In this document: positions 39,801-52,671 of the stretch, piece after piece
How the letters are laid out: every line of letters begins with the position of its first letter
Position numbering within the stretch: the first letter of the stretch is position 1
Assembly (NCBI GenBank): GCA_033782935.1
Contig: JAWQEG010000360.1
Coordinates: forward strand, 930,001-994,000
Length of the DNA: 64,000 nt
Direction: 5' to 3'
From: Petrolisthes cinctipes
Taxonomy: Eukaryota; Arthropoda; Malacostraca; Decapoda; Porcellanidae
The notes under the pieces: model-generated
The model's database searches: none
What the model was told of the DNA's origin: nothing
What the model saw: only the letters and a program-made list of their open reading frames with translations
Translations under genes and position numbers: made by a program

Positions 39801-42800
39801 GTACAGAAGATACTTGCACATATTGACTTTGGGGACCAAAAATATCGATTTTCAGCATGTTTTGGGCCTGAATTTTAAAAATACTCTAACACGAAGTAGG
39901 CATGTACAGATCGCTTCTGGGACCCCAAAATATCGAATTTTCGGGTGTTTAGGGCCAGAATTTGAGATATAAACGGGTACAGAAGATGCATGCACATATC
40001 GACTTTTGGGCACCTAAAAGATCGATTTTCAGTATGTTTTTGGCCTGTATTTTGAAAATACTCTAACACGGAGTAAGCATGTACAGATACCTTCTGGGAC
40101 CTCTAAATATCGAATTTTCGGGTGTTTTGGGACTGATTTTGAGATATCGATTTTTTGGCACCTAAAATGTCGATTTTTAGCATGTTTTTAGCCTATATTT
40201 TGAAAATATTCTAGCACTGTGTAGGCATGTACAGATTGCTTCTGGGACCCCAAAATATTGAATTTTCGGGTGTTTTGAGCCTGAATTTGAGATATAAACG
40301 GGTACAGTAGATATTGACTTTGGGCATCTAAAATATCGATTTTCAGCATGTTTTGGGCCTGTATTTTGAAAATACTCTAACACTGAGTAGGCATGTACAG
40401 ATTGCTTCTGGGACCCCAAAATATTGAATTTTCGGGTGTTTTGAGCCTGAATTTGAGATATAAACGAGTACAGAAGATACTTGCACATATTGACTTTGGG
40501 GACCAAAAATATCGATTTTCAGCATGTTTTGGGCCTGAATTTTAAAAATACTCTAACACGAAGTAGGCATGTACAGATCGCTTCTGGGACCCCAAAATAT
40601 CGAATTTTCGGGTGTTTAGGGCCAGAATTTGAGATATAAACGGGTACAGAAGATGCATGCACATATCGACTTTTGGGCACCTAAAAGATCGATTTTCAGT
40701 ATGTTTTTGGCCTGTATTTTGAAAATACTCTAACACGGAGTAAGCATGTACAGATACCTTCTGGGACCTCTAAATATCGAATTTTCGGGTGTTTTGGGAC
40801 TGATTTTGAGATATCGATTTTTTGGCACCTAAAATGTCGATTTTTAGCATGTTTTTAGCCTATATTTTGAAAATATTCTAGCACTGTGTAGGCATGTACA
40901 GATTGCTTCTGGGACCCCAAAATATTGAATTTTCGGGTGTTTTGAGCCTGAATTTGAGATATAAACGGGTACAGAAGATATTGACTTTGGGCATCTAAAA
41001 TATCGATTTTCAGCATGTTTTGGGCCTGTATTTTGAAAATACTCTAACACTGAGTAGGCATGTACAGATTGCTTCTGGGACCCCAAAATATTGAATTTTC
41101 GGGTGTTTTGAGCCTGAATTTAAGATATAAACGGGTACTGAAGATGCATGCACATATCGACTTTTGTGCACCTAAAAGATCGATTTTCAGTATGTTTTGA
41201 GCATGTATTTTGAAAATACTCTAACACGGAGTAGGCATGTACAGATCGCTTCTGGGACCCCTAAATATCGAATTTTCGGGTGTTTTGGGACTGAATTTGA
41301 GATATCGACTTTTTGGCACTTAAAAGATCGATTTTTAGCATGTTTTTAGCCTATATTTTGAAAATATTCTAGCACTGTACAGATTGCTTCTGGGACCCCA
41401 AAATATTGAATTTTCGGGTGTTTTGAGCCTGAATTTGAGATATAAACGGGTACAGAAGATACATGCACATATTGACTTTGGGCATCTAAAATATCGATTT
41501 TCAGCATGTTTTGGGCCTGAATTTTGAAAATACTCTAACACTGAGTAGGCATGTACAGATTGCTTCTGGGACCCCAAAATATTGAATTTTCGGGTGTTTT
41601 GAGCCTGAATTTGAGATATAAACGGGTACTGAAGATGCATGCACATATCGACTTTTGTGCACCTAAAAGATCGATTTTCAGTATGTTTTGAGCATGTATT
41701 TTGAAAATACTCTAACACGGAGTAGGCATGTACAGATCGCTTCTGGGACCCCTAAATATCGAATTTTCGGGTGTTTTGGGACTGAATTTGAGATATCGAC
41801 TTTTTTGCACCTAAGAGATCGATTTTTAGCATGTTTTTAGCCTATATTTTGAAAATATTCTAGCACTGAGTAGGCATGTACAGATTGCTTTTGGGACCCC
41901 AAAATATTTAATTTTCGGGTGTTTTGAGCCTGAATTTGAGATATAAACGGGTACAGAAGATACATGCACATATTGACTTTGGGCACCAAAAATATCGATT
42001 TTCAGCATGTTTTGGGCCTGAATTTTGAAAATACTCTAACACGGAGTAGGCATGTACAGATCGCTTCTGGGACCCCAAAATATCGAATTTTCGGGTGTTT
42101 AGGGCCAGAATTTGAGATATAAACCGGTACAGAAGATGCATGCACATATCGACTTTTGGGCACCTAAAAGATCGATTTTCAGTATGTTTTTGGCCTGTAT
42201 TTTGAAAATACTCTAACATGGAGTAAGCATGTACAGATACCTTCTGGGACCTCTAAATATCGAATTTTCGGGTGTTTTGGGACTGAATTTGAGATATCGA
42301 TTTTTTGGCACCTAAAATGTCGATTTCTAGCATGTTTTTAGCCTATATTTTGAAAATATTCTAGCACTGTGTAGGCATGTACAGATTGCTTCTGGGACCC
42401 CAAAATATTGAATTTTCGGGTGTTTTGAGCCTGAATTTGAGATATAAACGGGTACTGAAGATGCATGCACATATCGACTTTTGTGCACCTAAAAGATCGA
42501 TTTTCAGTATGTTTTGAGCATGTATTTTGAAAATACTCTAACACGGAGTAGGCATGTACAGATCGCTTCTGGGACCCCTAAATATCGAATTTTCGGGTGT
42601 TTTGGGACTGAATTTGAGATATCGACTTTTTGGCTCCTAAAAGATCGATTTTTAGCATGTTTTTAGCCTATATTTTGAAAATATTCTAGCACTGAGTAGG
42701 CATGTACAGATTGCTTCTGGGACCCCAAAATATTGAATTTTCGGGTGTTTTGAGCCTGAATTTGAGATATAAACGGGTACAGAAGATACATGCACATATT

Positions 42801-45800
42801 GACTTTGGGCATCTAAAATATCGATTTTCAGCATGTTTTGGGCCTGAATTTTGAAAATACTCTAACACGGAGTAGGCATGTACAGATCGCTTCTGGGACC
42901 CCAAAATATCGAATTTTCGGGTGTTTAGGGCCAGAATTTGAGATATAAACGGGTACAGAAGATGCATGCACATATCGACTTTTGGGCATCTAAAATATCG
43001 ATTTTCAGCATGTTTTGGGCCTGTATTTTGAAAATACTCTAACACTGAGTAGGCATGTACAGATTGCTTCTGGGACCCCAAAATATTGAATTTTCGGGTG
43101 TTTTGAGCCTGAATTTGAGATATAAACGGGTACTGAAGATGCATGCACATATCGACTTTTGTGCACCTAAAAGATCGATTTTCAGTATGTTTTGAGCATG
43201 TATTTTGAAAATACTCTAACACGGAGTAGGCATGTACAGATCGCTTCTGGGACCCCTAAATATCGAATTTTCGGGTGTTTTGGGACTGAATTTGAGATAT
43301 CGACTTTTTGGCACCTAAAAGATCGATTTTTAGCATGTTTTTAGCCTATATTTTGAAAATATTCTAGCACTGAGTAGGCATGTACAGATTGCTTCTGGGA
43401 CCCCAAAATATTGAATTTTCGGGTGTTTTGAGCCTGAATTTGAGATATAAACGGGTACTGAAGATGCATGCACATATCGACTTTTGTGCACCTAAAAGAT
43501 CGATTTTCAGTATGTTTTGTGCATGTATTTTGAAAATACTCTAACACGGAGTAGGCATGTACAGATCGCTTCTGGGACCCCTAAATATCGAATTTTCGGG
43601 TGTTTTGGGACTGAATTTGAGATATCGACTTTTTGGCACCTAAAAGATCGATTTTTAGCATGTTTTTAGCCTATGTTTTGAAAATATTCTCGCACTGAGT
43701 AGGCATGTACAGATTGCTTCTGGGACCCCAAAATATTGAATTTTCGGGTGTTTTGAGCCTGAATTTGAGATATAAACGGGTACAGAATATACATGCACAT
43801 GTTGACTTTGGGCACCAAAAATATCGATTTTCAGCATGTTTTGGGCCTGAATTTTGAAAATACTCTAACACGGAGTAGGCATGTACAGATCGCTTCTGGG
43901 ACCCCAAAATATCGAATTTTCGGGTGTTTAGGGCCAGAATTTGAGATATAAACGGGTACAGAAGATGCATGCACATATCGACTTTTGGGCACCTAAAAGA
44001 TCGATTTTCAGTATGTTTTTGGCCTGTATTTTGAAAATACTCTAACACGGAGTAAGCATGTACAGATACCTTCTGGGACCTCTAAATATCGAATTTTCGG
44101 GTGTTTTGGGACTGAATTTGAGATATCGATTTTTTGGCACCTAAAATGTCGATTTTTAGCATGTTTTTAGCCTATATTTTGAAAATATTCTAGCACTGTG
44201 TAGGCATGTACAGATTGCTTCTGGGACCCCAAAATATTGAATTTTCGGGTGTTTTGAGCCTGAATTTGAGATATAAACGGGTACAGAAGATATTGACTTT
44301 GGGCATCTAAAATATCGATTTTCAGCATGTTTTGGGCCTGTATTTTGAAAATACTCTAACACTGAGTAGGCATGTACAGATTGCTTCTGGGACCCCAAAA
44401 TATTGAATTTTCGGGTGTTTTGAGCCTGAATTTGAGATATAAACGGGTACTGAAGATGCATGCACATATCGACTTTTGTGCACCTAAAAGATCGATTTTC
44501 AGTATGTTTTTAGCATGTATTTTGAAAATACTCTAACACGGAGTAGGCATGTACAGATCGCTTCTGGGACCCCTAAATATCGAATTTTCGGGTGTTTTGG
44601 GACTGAGTTTGAGATATCGACTTTTTGGCACCTAAAAGATCGATTTTTAGCATGTTTTTACCCTATATTTTGAAAATATTCTAGCACTGAGTAGGCATGT
44701 ACAGATTGCTTCTGGGACCCCAAAATATTGAATTTTCGGGTGTTTTGAGCCTGAATTTGAGATATAAACGGGTACAGAAGATACATGCACATATTGACTT
44801 TGGGCATCTAAAATATCGATTTTCAGCATGTTTTGGGCCTGAATTTTGAAAATACTCTAACACGGAGTAGGCATGTACAGATCGCTTCTGGGACCCCAAA
44901 ATATCGAATTTTCGGGTGTTTAGGGCCAGAATTTGAGATATAAACGGGTACAGAAGATGCATGCACATATCGACTTTTGGGCATCTAAAATATCGATTTT
45001 CAGCATGTTTTGGGCCTGTATTTTGAAAATACTCTAACACTGAGTAGGCATGTACAGATTGCTTCTGGGACCCCAAAATATTGAATTTTCGGGTGTTTTG
45101 AGCCTGAATTTGAGATATAAACGGGTACAGAAGATATTGACTTTGGGCATCTAAAATATCGATTTTCAGCATGTTTTGGGCCTGTATTTTGAAAATACTC
45201 TAACACTGAGTAGGCATGTACAGATTGCTTCTGGGACCCCAAAATATTGAATTTTCGGGTGTTTTGAGCCTGAATTTGAGATATAAACGGGTACTGAAGA
45301 TGCATGCACATATCGACTTTTGTGCACCTAAAAGATCGATTTTCAGTATGTTTTGAGCATGTATTTTGAAAATACTCTAACACGGAGTAGGCATGTACAG
45401 ATCGCTTCTGGGACCCCTAAATATCGAATTTTCGGGTGTTTTGGGACTGAATTTGAGATATCGACTTTTTTGCACCTAAGAGATCGATTTTTAGCATGTT
45501 TTTAGCCTATATTTTGAAAATATTCTAGCACTGTGTATGCATGTACAGATTGCTTCTGGGACCCCAAAATATTGAATTTTCGGGTGTTTTGAGCCTGAAT
45601 TTGAGATATAAACGAGTACAGAAGATACATGCACATATTGACTTTGGGCATCTAAAATATCGATTTTCAGCATGTTTTGGGCCTGTATTTTGAAAATACT
45701 CTAACACTGAGTAGGCATGTACAGATTGCTTCTGGGACCCCAAAATATTTAATTTTCGGGTGTTTTGAGCCTGAATTTGAGATATAAACGAGTACAGAAG

Positions 45801-46520
45801 ATACTTGCACATATTGACTTTGGGGACCAAAAATATCGATTTTCAGCATGTTTTGGGCGTGAATTTTAAAAATACTCTAACACGGAGTAGGCATGTACAG
45901 ATCGCTTCTGGGACCCCAAAATATCGAATTTTCGGGTGTTTAGGGCCAGAATTTGAGATATAAACGGGTACAGAAAATGCATGCACATATCGACTTTTGG
46001 GCACCTAAAAGATCGATTTTCAGTATGTTTTTGGCCTGTATTTTGAAAATACTCTAACACGGAGTAAGCATGTACAGATACCTTCTGGGACCTCTTAATA
46101 TCGAATTTTCGGGTGTTTTGGGACTGATTTTGAGATATCGATTTTTTGGCACCTAAAATGTCGATTTTTAGCATGTTTTTAGACTATATTTTGAAAATAT
46201 TCTAGCACTGAGTAGGCATGTACAGATTGCTTCTGGGACCCCAAAATATTTAATTTTCGGGTGTTTTGAGCCTGAATTTGAGATATAAACGGGTACAGAA
46301 GATACTTGCACATATTGACTTTGGGGACCAAAAATATCGATTTTCAGCATGTTTTGGGCCTGAATTTTAAAAATACTCTAACACGGAGTAGGCATGTACA
46401 GATCGCTTCAGGGACCCCAAAATATCGAATTTTCGGGTGTTTAGGGCCAGAATTTGAGATATAAACGGGTACAGAAGATGCATGCACATATCGACTTTTG
46501 GGCACCTAAAAGATCGATTT
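27740..46520 (+). repeat. Large tandem block, copy 2 (about 18.8 kb)
   Basis: This copy follows the order of copy 1. By eye I count about a dozen single-base differences in the first 3.3 kb compared (for example 28978, 29263, 29430, 29578, 30147), which is more than 99% identity. It has gained units of 491, 677 and 667 bp (near 33.5-34.3, 35.3-36.0 and 39.9-40.5 kb). It lacks a 371-bp unit (near 36.9 kb), 1,178 bp near 39.2 kb and about 5,157 bp near 43 kb that copy 1 has. Confidence 0.86.
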
Positions 46521-46670
46521 TCAGTATGTTTTTGGCCTGTATTTTGAAAATACTCTAACACGGAGTAAGCATGTACAGATACCTTCTGGGACCTCTAAAT
46601 ATCGAATTTTCGGGTGTTTTGGGACTGAATTTGAGATATCGATTTTTTGGCACCTAAAAGATCGATTTTT

Positions 46671-47348
46671 AGCATGTTTTTAGCCTATATTTTGAAAATA
46701 TTCTAGCACTGAGTAGGCATGTACAGATTGCTTCTGGGACCCCAAAATATTGAATTTTCGGGTGTTTTGAGCCTGAATTTGAGATATAAACGGGTACAGA
46801 AGATACATGCACATATTGACTTTGGGCATCTAAAATATCGATTTTCAGCATGTTTTGGGCCTGAATTTTGAAAATACTCTAACACGGAGTAGGCATGTAC
46901 AGATCGCTTCTGGGACCCCAAAATATCGAATTTTCGGGTGTTTAGGGCCAGAATTTGAGATATAAACGGGTACAGAAGATGCATGCACATATCGACTTTT
47001 GGGCATCTAAAATATCGATTTTCAGCATGTTTTGGGCCTGTATTTTGAAAATACTCTAACACTGAGTAGGCATGTACAGATTGCTTCTGGGACCCCAAAA
47101 TATTGAATTTTCCGGTGTTTTGAGCCTGAATTTGAGATATAAACGGGTACTGAAGATGCATGCACATATCGACTTTTGTGCACCTAAAAGATCGATTTTC
47201 AGTATGTTTTGAGCATGTATTTTGAAAATACTCTAACACGGAGTAGGCATGTACAGATCGCTTCTGGGACCCCTAAATATCGAATTTTCGGGTGTTTTGG
47301 GACTGAATTTGAGATATCGACTTTTTGGCACTTAAAAGATCGATTTTT
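46671..47348 (+). repeat. 678-bp tetramer variant (A-B1-B2-C2)
   Basis: This unit contains one extra 177-bp monomer: B1 is followed by B2 instead of C1, then by C2. 176 + 177 + 177 + 148 = 678. The same arrangement occurs near 16849, 22006, 42654 and 48341. It is the origin of the longest open frames in the window (178 codons), because two or more 177-bp monomers in a row preserve the frame. Confidence 0.9.
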
Positions 47349-47839
47349 AGCATGTTTTTAGCCTATATTTTGAAAATATTCTAGCACTGTACAGATTGCT
47401 TCTGGGACCCCAAAATATTGAATTTTAGGGTGTTTTGAGCCTGAATTTGAGATATAAACGGGTACAGAAGATACATGCACATATTGACTTTGGGCATCTA
47501 AAATATCGATTTTCAGCATGTTTTGGGCCTGAATTTTGAAAATACTCTAACACTGAGTAGGCATGTACAGATTGCTTCTGGGACCCCAAAATATTGAATT
47601 TTCGGGTGTTTTGAGCCTGAATTTGAGATATAAACGGGTACTGAAGATGCATGCACATATCGACTTTTGTGCACCTAAAAGATCGATTTTCAGTATGTTT
47701 TGAGCATGTATTTTGAAAATACTCTAACACGGAGTAGGCATGTACAGATCGCTTCTGGGACCCCTAAATATCGAATTTTCGGGTGTTTTGGGACTGAATT
47801 TGAGATATCGACTTTTTTGCACCTAAGAGATCGATTTTT
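47349..47839 (+). repeat. 491-bp trimer variant (10-bp deletion in A)
   Basis: The A monomer reads CACTGTACAG where the norm is CACTGAGTAGGCATGTACAG, a loss of 10 bp with a TG dinucleotide at both edges. The unit is 491 bp long. Similar A monomers lie near 6640, 7327, 7817, 11061, 15570, 21228, 32149, 33328, 41378, 49057, 54707, 56517, 58999, 60660, 62154 and 63824, among others. Confidence 0.9.
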
Positions 47840-48340
47840 ACCATGTATTTAGCCTATATTTTGAAAATATTCTAGCACTGTGTATGCATGTACAGATTGC
47901 TTCTGGGACCCCAAAATATTGAATTTTCGGGTGTTTTGAGCCTGAATTTGAGATATAAACGAGTACAGAAGATACATGCACATATTGACTTTGGGCATCT
48001 AAAATATCGATTTTTAGCATGTTTTGGGCCTGTATTTTGAAAATACTCTAACACTGAGTAGGCATGTACAGATTGCTTCTGGGACCCCAAAATATTGAAT
48101 TTTCGGGTGTTTTGAGCCTGAATTTGAGATATAAACCGGTACTGAAGAGGCATGCACATATCGACTTTTGTGCACCTAAAAGATCGATTTTCAGTATGTT
48201 TTGAGCATGTATTTTGAAAATACTCTAACACGGAGTAGGCATGTACAGATCGCTTCTGGGACCCCTAAATATCGAATTTTCGGGTGTTTTGGGACTGAAT
48301 TTGAGATATCGACTTTTTGGCACCTAAAAGATCGATTTTT

Positions 48341-49509
48341 AGCATGTTTTTAGCCTAAATTTTGAAAATATTCTAGCACTGAGTAGGCATGTACAGATTG
48401 CTTCTGGGACCCCAAAATATTGAATTTTCGGGTGTTTTGAGCCTGAATTTGAGATATAAACGGGTACAGAAGATACATGCACATATTGACTTTGGGCATC
48501 TAAAATATCGATTTTCATCATGTTTTGGGCCTGAATTTTGAAAATACTCTAACACGGAGTAGGCATGTACAGATCGCTTCTGGGACCCCAAAATATCGAA
48601 TTTTCGGGTGTTTAGGGCCAGAATTTGAGATATAAACGGGTACAGAAGATGCATGCACATATCGACTTTTGGGCATCTAAAATATCGATTTTCAGCATGT
48701 TTTGGGCCTGTATTTTGAAAATACTCTAACACTGAGTAGGCATGTACAGATTGCTTCTGGGACCCCAAAATATTGAATTTTCCGGTGTTTTGAGCCTGAA
48801 TTTGAGATATAAACGGGTACTGAAGATGCATGCACATATCGACTTTTGTGCACCTAAAAGATCGATTTTCAGTATGTTTTGAGCATGTATTTTGAAAATA
48901 CTCTAACACGGAGTAGGCATGTACAGATCGCTTCTGGGACCCCTAAATATCGAATTTTCGGGTGTTTTGGGACTGAATTTGAGATATCGACTTTTTGGCA
49001 CTTAAAAGATCGATTTTTAGCATGTTTTTAGCCTATATTTTGAAAATATTCTAGCACTGTACAGATTTCTTCTGGGACCCCAAAATATTGAATTTTAGGG
49101 TGTTTTGAGCCTGAATTTGAGATATAAACGGGTACAGAAGATACATGCACATATTGACTTTGGGCATCTAAAATATCGATTTTCAGCATGTTTTGGGCCT
49201 GAATTTTGAAAATACTCTAACACTGAGTAGGCATGTACAGATTGCTTCTGGGACCCCAAAATATTGAATTTTCGGGTGTTTTGAGCCTGAATTTGAGATA
49301 TAAACGGGTACTGAAGATGCATGCACATATCGACTTTTGTGCACCTAAAAGATCGATTTTCAGTATGTTTTGAGCATGTATTTTGAAAATACTCTAACAC
49401 GGAGTAGGCATGTACAGATCGCTTCTGGGACCCCTAAATATCGAATTTTCGGGTGTTTTGGGACTGAATTTGAGATATCGACTTTTTGGCACCTAAGAGA
49501 TCGATTTTT
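48341..49509 (+). repeat. 1,670-bp-offset duplication, right member
   Basis: This is a near-identical copy of 46671-47839. Differences include CTAAATTTTG near 48357, ATTTTCATCATG near 48513 and CAGATTTCTTC near 49064. The last matches units near 15573 and 21231 more closely than its own partner, a hint of exchange between distant units. Confidence 0.85.
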
Positions 49510-51002
49510 AGCATGATTTTAGCCTATATTTTGAAAATATTCTAGCACTGAGTAGGCATGTACAGATTGCTTCTGGGACCCCAAAATATTGAATTTTCGG
49601 GTGTTTTGAGCCTGAATTTGAGATATAAACGGGTACAGAAGATACATGCACATATTGACTTTGGGCACCAAAAATATCGATTTTCAGCATGTTTTGGGCC
49701 TGAATTTTGAAAATACTCTAACACGGAGTAGGCATGTACAGATCGCTTCTGGGACCCCAAAATATCGAATTTTCGGGTGTTTAGGGCCAAAATTTGAGAT
49801 ATAAACGGGTACAGAAGATGCATGCACATATCGACTTTTGGGCACCTAAAAGATCGATTTTCAGTATGTTTTTGGCCTGTATTTTGAAAATACTCTAACA
49901 TGGAGTATGCATGTACAGATACCTTCTGGAACCTCTAAATATCGAATTTTCGGGTGTTTTGGGACTGAATTTGAGATATCGATTTTTTGGCACCTAAAAT
50001 GTCGATTTTTAGCATGTTTTTAGCCTATATTTTGAAAATATTCTAGCACTGTGTAGACATGTACAGATTGATTCTGGGACCCCAAAATATTGAATTTTCG
50101 GGTGTTTTGAGCCTGAATTTGAGATATAAACGGGTACAGAAGATATTGACTTTGGGCATCTAAAATATCGATTTTCAGCATGTTTTGGGCCTGTATTTTG
50201 AAAATACTCTAACACTGAGTAGGCATGTACAGATTGCTTCTGGGACCCCAAAATATTGAATTTTCGGGTGTTTTGAGCCTGAATTTGAGATATAAACGGG
50301 TACTGAAGATGCATGCACATATCGACTTTTGTGCACCTAAAAGATCGATTTTCAGTATGTTTTGAGCATGTAATTTGAAAATACTCTAACACGGAGTAGG
50401 CATGTACAGATCGCTTCTGGGACCCCTAAATATCGAATTTTCGGGTGTTTTGGGACTGAATTTGAGATATCGACTTTTTGGCACCTAAAAGATCGATTTT
50501 TAGCATGTTTTTAGCCTATATTTTGAAAATATTCTAGCACTGAGTAGGCATGTACAGATTGCTTCTGGGACCCCAAAATATTGAATTTTCGGGTGTTTTG
50601 AGCCTGAATTTGAGATATAAACGGGTACAGAAGATACATGCACATATTGACTTTGGGCATCTAAAATATCGATTTTCAGCATGTTTTGGGCCTGAATTTT
50701 GAAAATACTCTAACACGGAGTAGGCATGTACAGATCGCTTCTGGGACCCCAAAATATCGAATTTTCGGGTGTTTAGGGCCAGAATTTGAGATATAAACGG
50801 GTACAGAAGATGCATGCACATATCGACTTTTGGGCATCTAAAATATCGATTTTCAGCATGTTTTGAGCATGTATTTTGAAAATACTCTAACACGTAGTAG
50901 GCATGTACAGATCGCTTCTGGGACCCCTAAATATCGAATTTTCGGGTGTTTTGGGACTGAATTTGAGATATCGACTTTTTGGCACCTAAAAGATCGATTT
51001 TT

Positions 51003-51669
51003 AGCATGTTTTTAGCCTATATTTTGAAAATATTCTAGCACTGTACAGATTGCTTCTGGGACCCCAAAATATTGAATTTTAGGGTGTTTTGAGCCTGAAT
51101 TTGAGATATAAACGGGTACAGAAGATACATGCACATATTGACTTTGGGCATCTAAAATATCGATTTTCAGCATGTTTAAAACCTGTATTTTGAAAATACT
51201 CAAACACTGAGTAGGCATGTACAGATTGCTTCTGGGACCCCAAAATATTGAATTTTCGGGTGTTTTGAGCCTGAATTTGAGATATAAACGGGTACAGAAG
51301 ATACATGCACATATTGACTTTGGGCATCTAAAATATCGATTTTTAGCATGTTTTGGGCCAGTATTTTGAAAATACTCTAACACTGAATAGGCATGTACAG
51401 ATTGCTTCTGGGACCCCAAAATATTAAATTTTCAGGTGTTTTGAGCCTGAATTTGAGATATAAACGGGTACTGAAAATGCATGCACATATCGACTTTTGT
51501 GCACCTAAAAGATCGATTTTCAGTATGTTTTGAGCATGTATTTTGAAAATACTCTAACACGGAGTAGGCATGTACAGATCGCTTCTGGGACCCCTAAATA
51601 TCGAATTTTCGGGTGTTTTGGGACTGAATTTGAGATATCGACTTTTTGGCACCTAAAAGATCGATTTTT
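51003..51669 (+). repeat. 667-bp rearranged tetramer
   Basis: The order is A with the 10-bp loss (51003-51168, 166 bp), a 176-bp chimera with a B-like start and A-like body (51169-51344), B2 (51345-51521) and C2 (51522-51669): 166 + 176 + 177 + 148 = 667. The chimera begins AGCATGTTTAAAACCTG, a start I saw nowhere else in the window, and has CTCAAACAC in place of CTCTAACAC. Confidence 0.85.
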
Positions 51670-52346
51670 AGCATGTTTTTAGCCTATATTTTGAAAATAT
51701 TCTAGCACTGAGTAGGCATGTACAGATTGCTTCTGGGACCCCAAAATATTGAATTTTCGGGTGTTTTGAGCCTGAATTTGAGATATAAACGGGTACAGAA
51801 GATACATGCACATATTGACTTTGGGCACCAAAAATATCGATTTTCAGCATGTTTTGGGCCTGAATTTTGAAAATACTCTAACACGGAGTAGGCATGTACA
51901 GATCGCTTCTGGGACCCCAAAATATCGAATTTTCGGGTGTTTAGGGCCAGAATTTGAGATATAAACGGGTACAGAAGATGCATGCACATATCAACTTTTG
52001 GGCACCTAAAAGATTGATTTTCATTATGTTTTTGGCCTGTATTTTGAAAATACTCTAACATGGAGTAAGCATGTACAGATACCTTCTGGGACCTCTAAAT
52101 ATCGAATTTTCGGGTGTTTTAGGACTGAATTTGAGATATCGATTTTTTGGCACCTAAAATGTCGATTTTTAGCATGTTTTTAGCCTATATTTTGAAAATA
52201 TTCTAGCACTGTGTAGGCATGTACAGATTGCTTCTGGGACCCCAAAATATTGAATTTTCGGGTGTTTTGAGCCTGAATTTGAGATATAAACGGGTACAGA
52301 AGATACATGCACATATTGACTTTGGGCATCTAAAATATCTATTTTC

Positions 52347-52523
52347 AGCATGTTTTGGGCCTGTATTTTGAAAATACTCTAACACTGAGTAGGCATGTAC
52401 AGATTGCTTCTGGGACCCCAAAATATTGAATTTTCGGGTGTTTTGAGCCTGAATTTGAGATATAAACGGGTACTGAGGATGCATGCACATATCGACTTTT
52501 GTGCACCTAAAAGATCGATTTTC
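52347..52523 (+). repeat. Reference monomer B2 (177 bp, A-like middle)
   Basis: B2 starts like B (AGCATGTTTTGGGCCTG) and ends like B (ATATCGACTTTTGTGCACC, AAAGATCGATTTTC). Its middle, from CACTGAGTAGG through GATTGCTTCTGG and AATATTGAATTTTC to TGAGCCTGAATTTGAG, matches A. It also has its own mark, GGGTACTGA where A and B1 have GGGTACAGA. This mosaic pattern suggests past conversion or recombination between A and B. Confidence 0.9.
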
Positions 52524-52671
52524 AGTATGTTTTGAGCATGTATTTTGAAAATACTCTAACACGGAGTAGGCATGTACAGATCGCTTCTGGGACCCCTAAA
52601 TATCGAATTTTAGGGTGTTTTGGGACTGAATTTGAGATATCGACTTTTTGGCACCTAAAAGATCGATTTTT
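52524..52671 (+). repeat. Reference monomer C2 (148 bp)
   Basis: C2 differs from C1 by AGTATGTTTTGAGCATG at its start, GATCGCTTCTGGGACCCC in the middle and GATATCGACTTTTTGG with CACCTAAAAGATCGATTTTT at its end. It carries the same 29-bp deletion as C1. C2 follows B2 monomers. This copy has TTTTAGGGTG in place of the usual TTTTCGGGTG. Confidence 0.92.

Larger units (their letters stand above)
46671..47839 (+). repeat. 1,670-bp-offset duplication, left member
   Basis: A 678-bp tetramer plus a 491-bp unit here recur at 48341 to about 49509. A shared rare variant is TTTTCCGGTGTTTTG (near 47110 and 48780). Unit sum: 678 + 491 + 501 (47840-48340) = 1,670. The intervening 501-bp unit starts ACCATGTATTTAGCC, with two changes in the usual AGCATGTTTTTAGCC. 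Confidence 0.88.
51670..52671 (+). repeat. Reference 1,002-bp hexamer (A-B1-C1 + A-B2-C2)
   Basis: Two 501-bp trimers of different versions lie back to back: 51670-52170 (A with GAGTAGG, then B1, C1) and 52171-52671 (A with GTGTAGG, then B2, C2). The pair is the repeating unit of the tract to about 56478 and recurs, less regularly, elsewhere in the window. Confidence 0.88.

Noticed and set aside
27740..46520. Second large copy as an assembly artefact (false duplication)
   Set aside because: The copies differ by scattered single bases and by several whole-unit gains and losses in different places, which a simple assembly duplication would not give. Collapsed or switched haplotypes cannot be excluded without reads.
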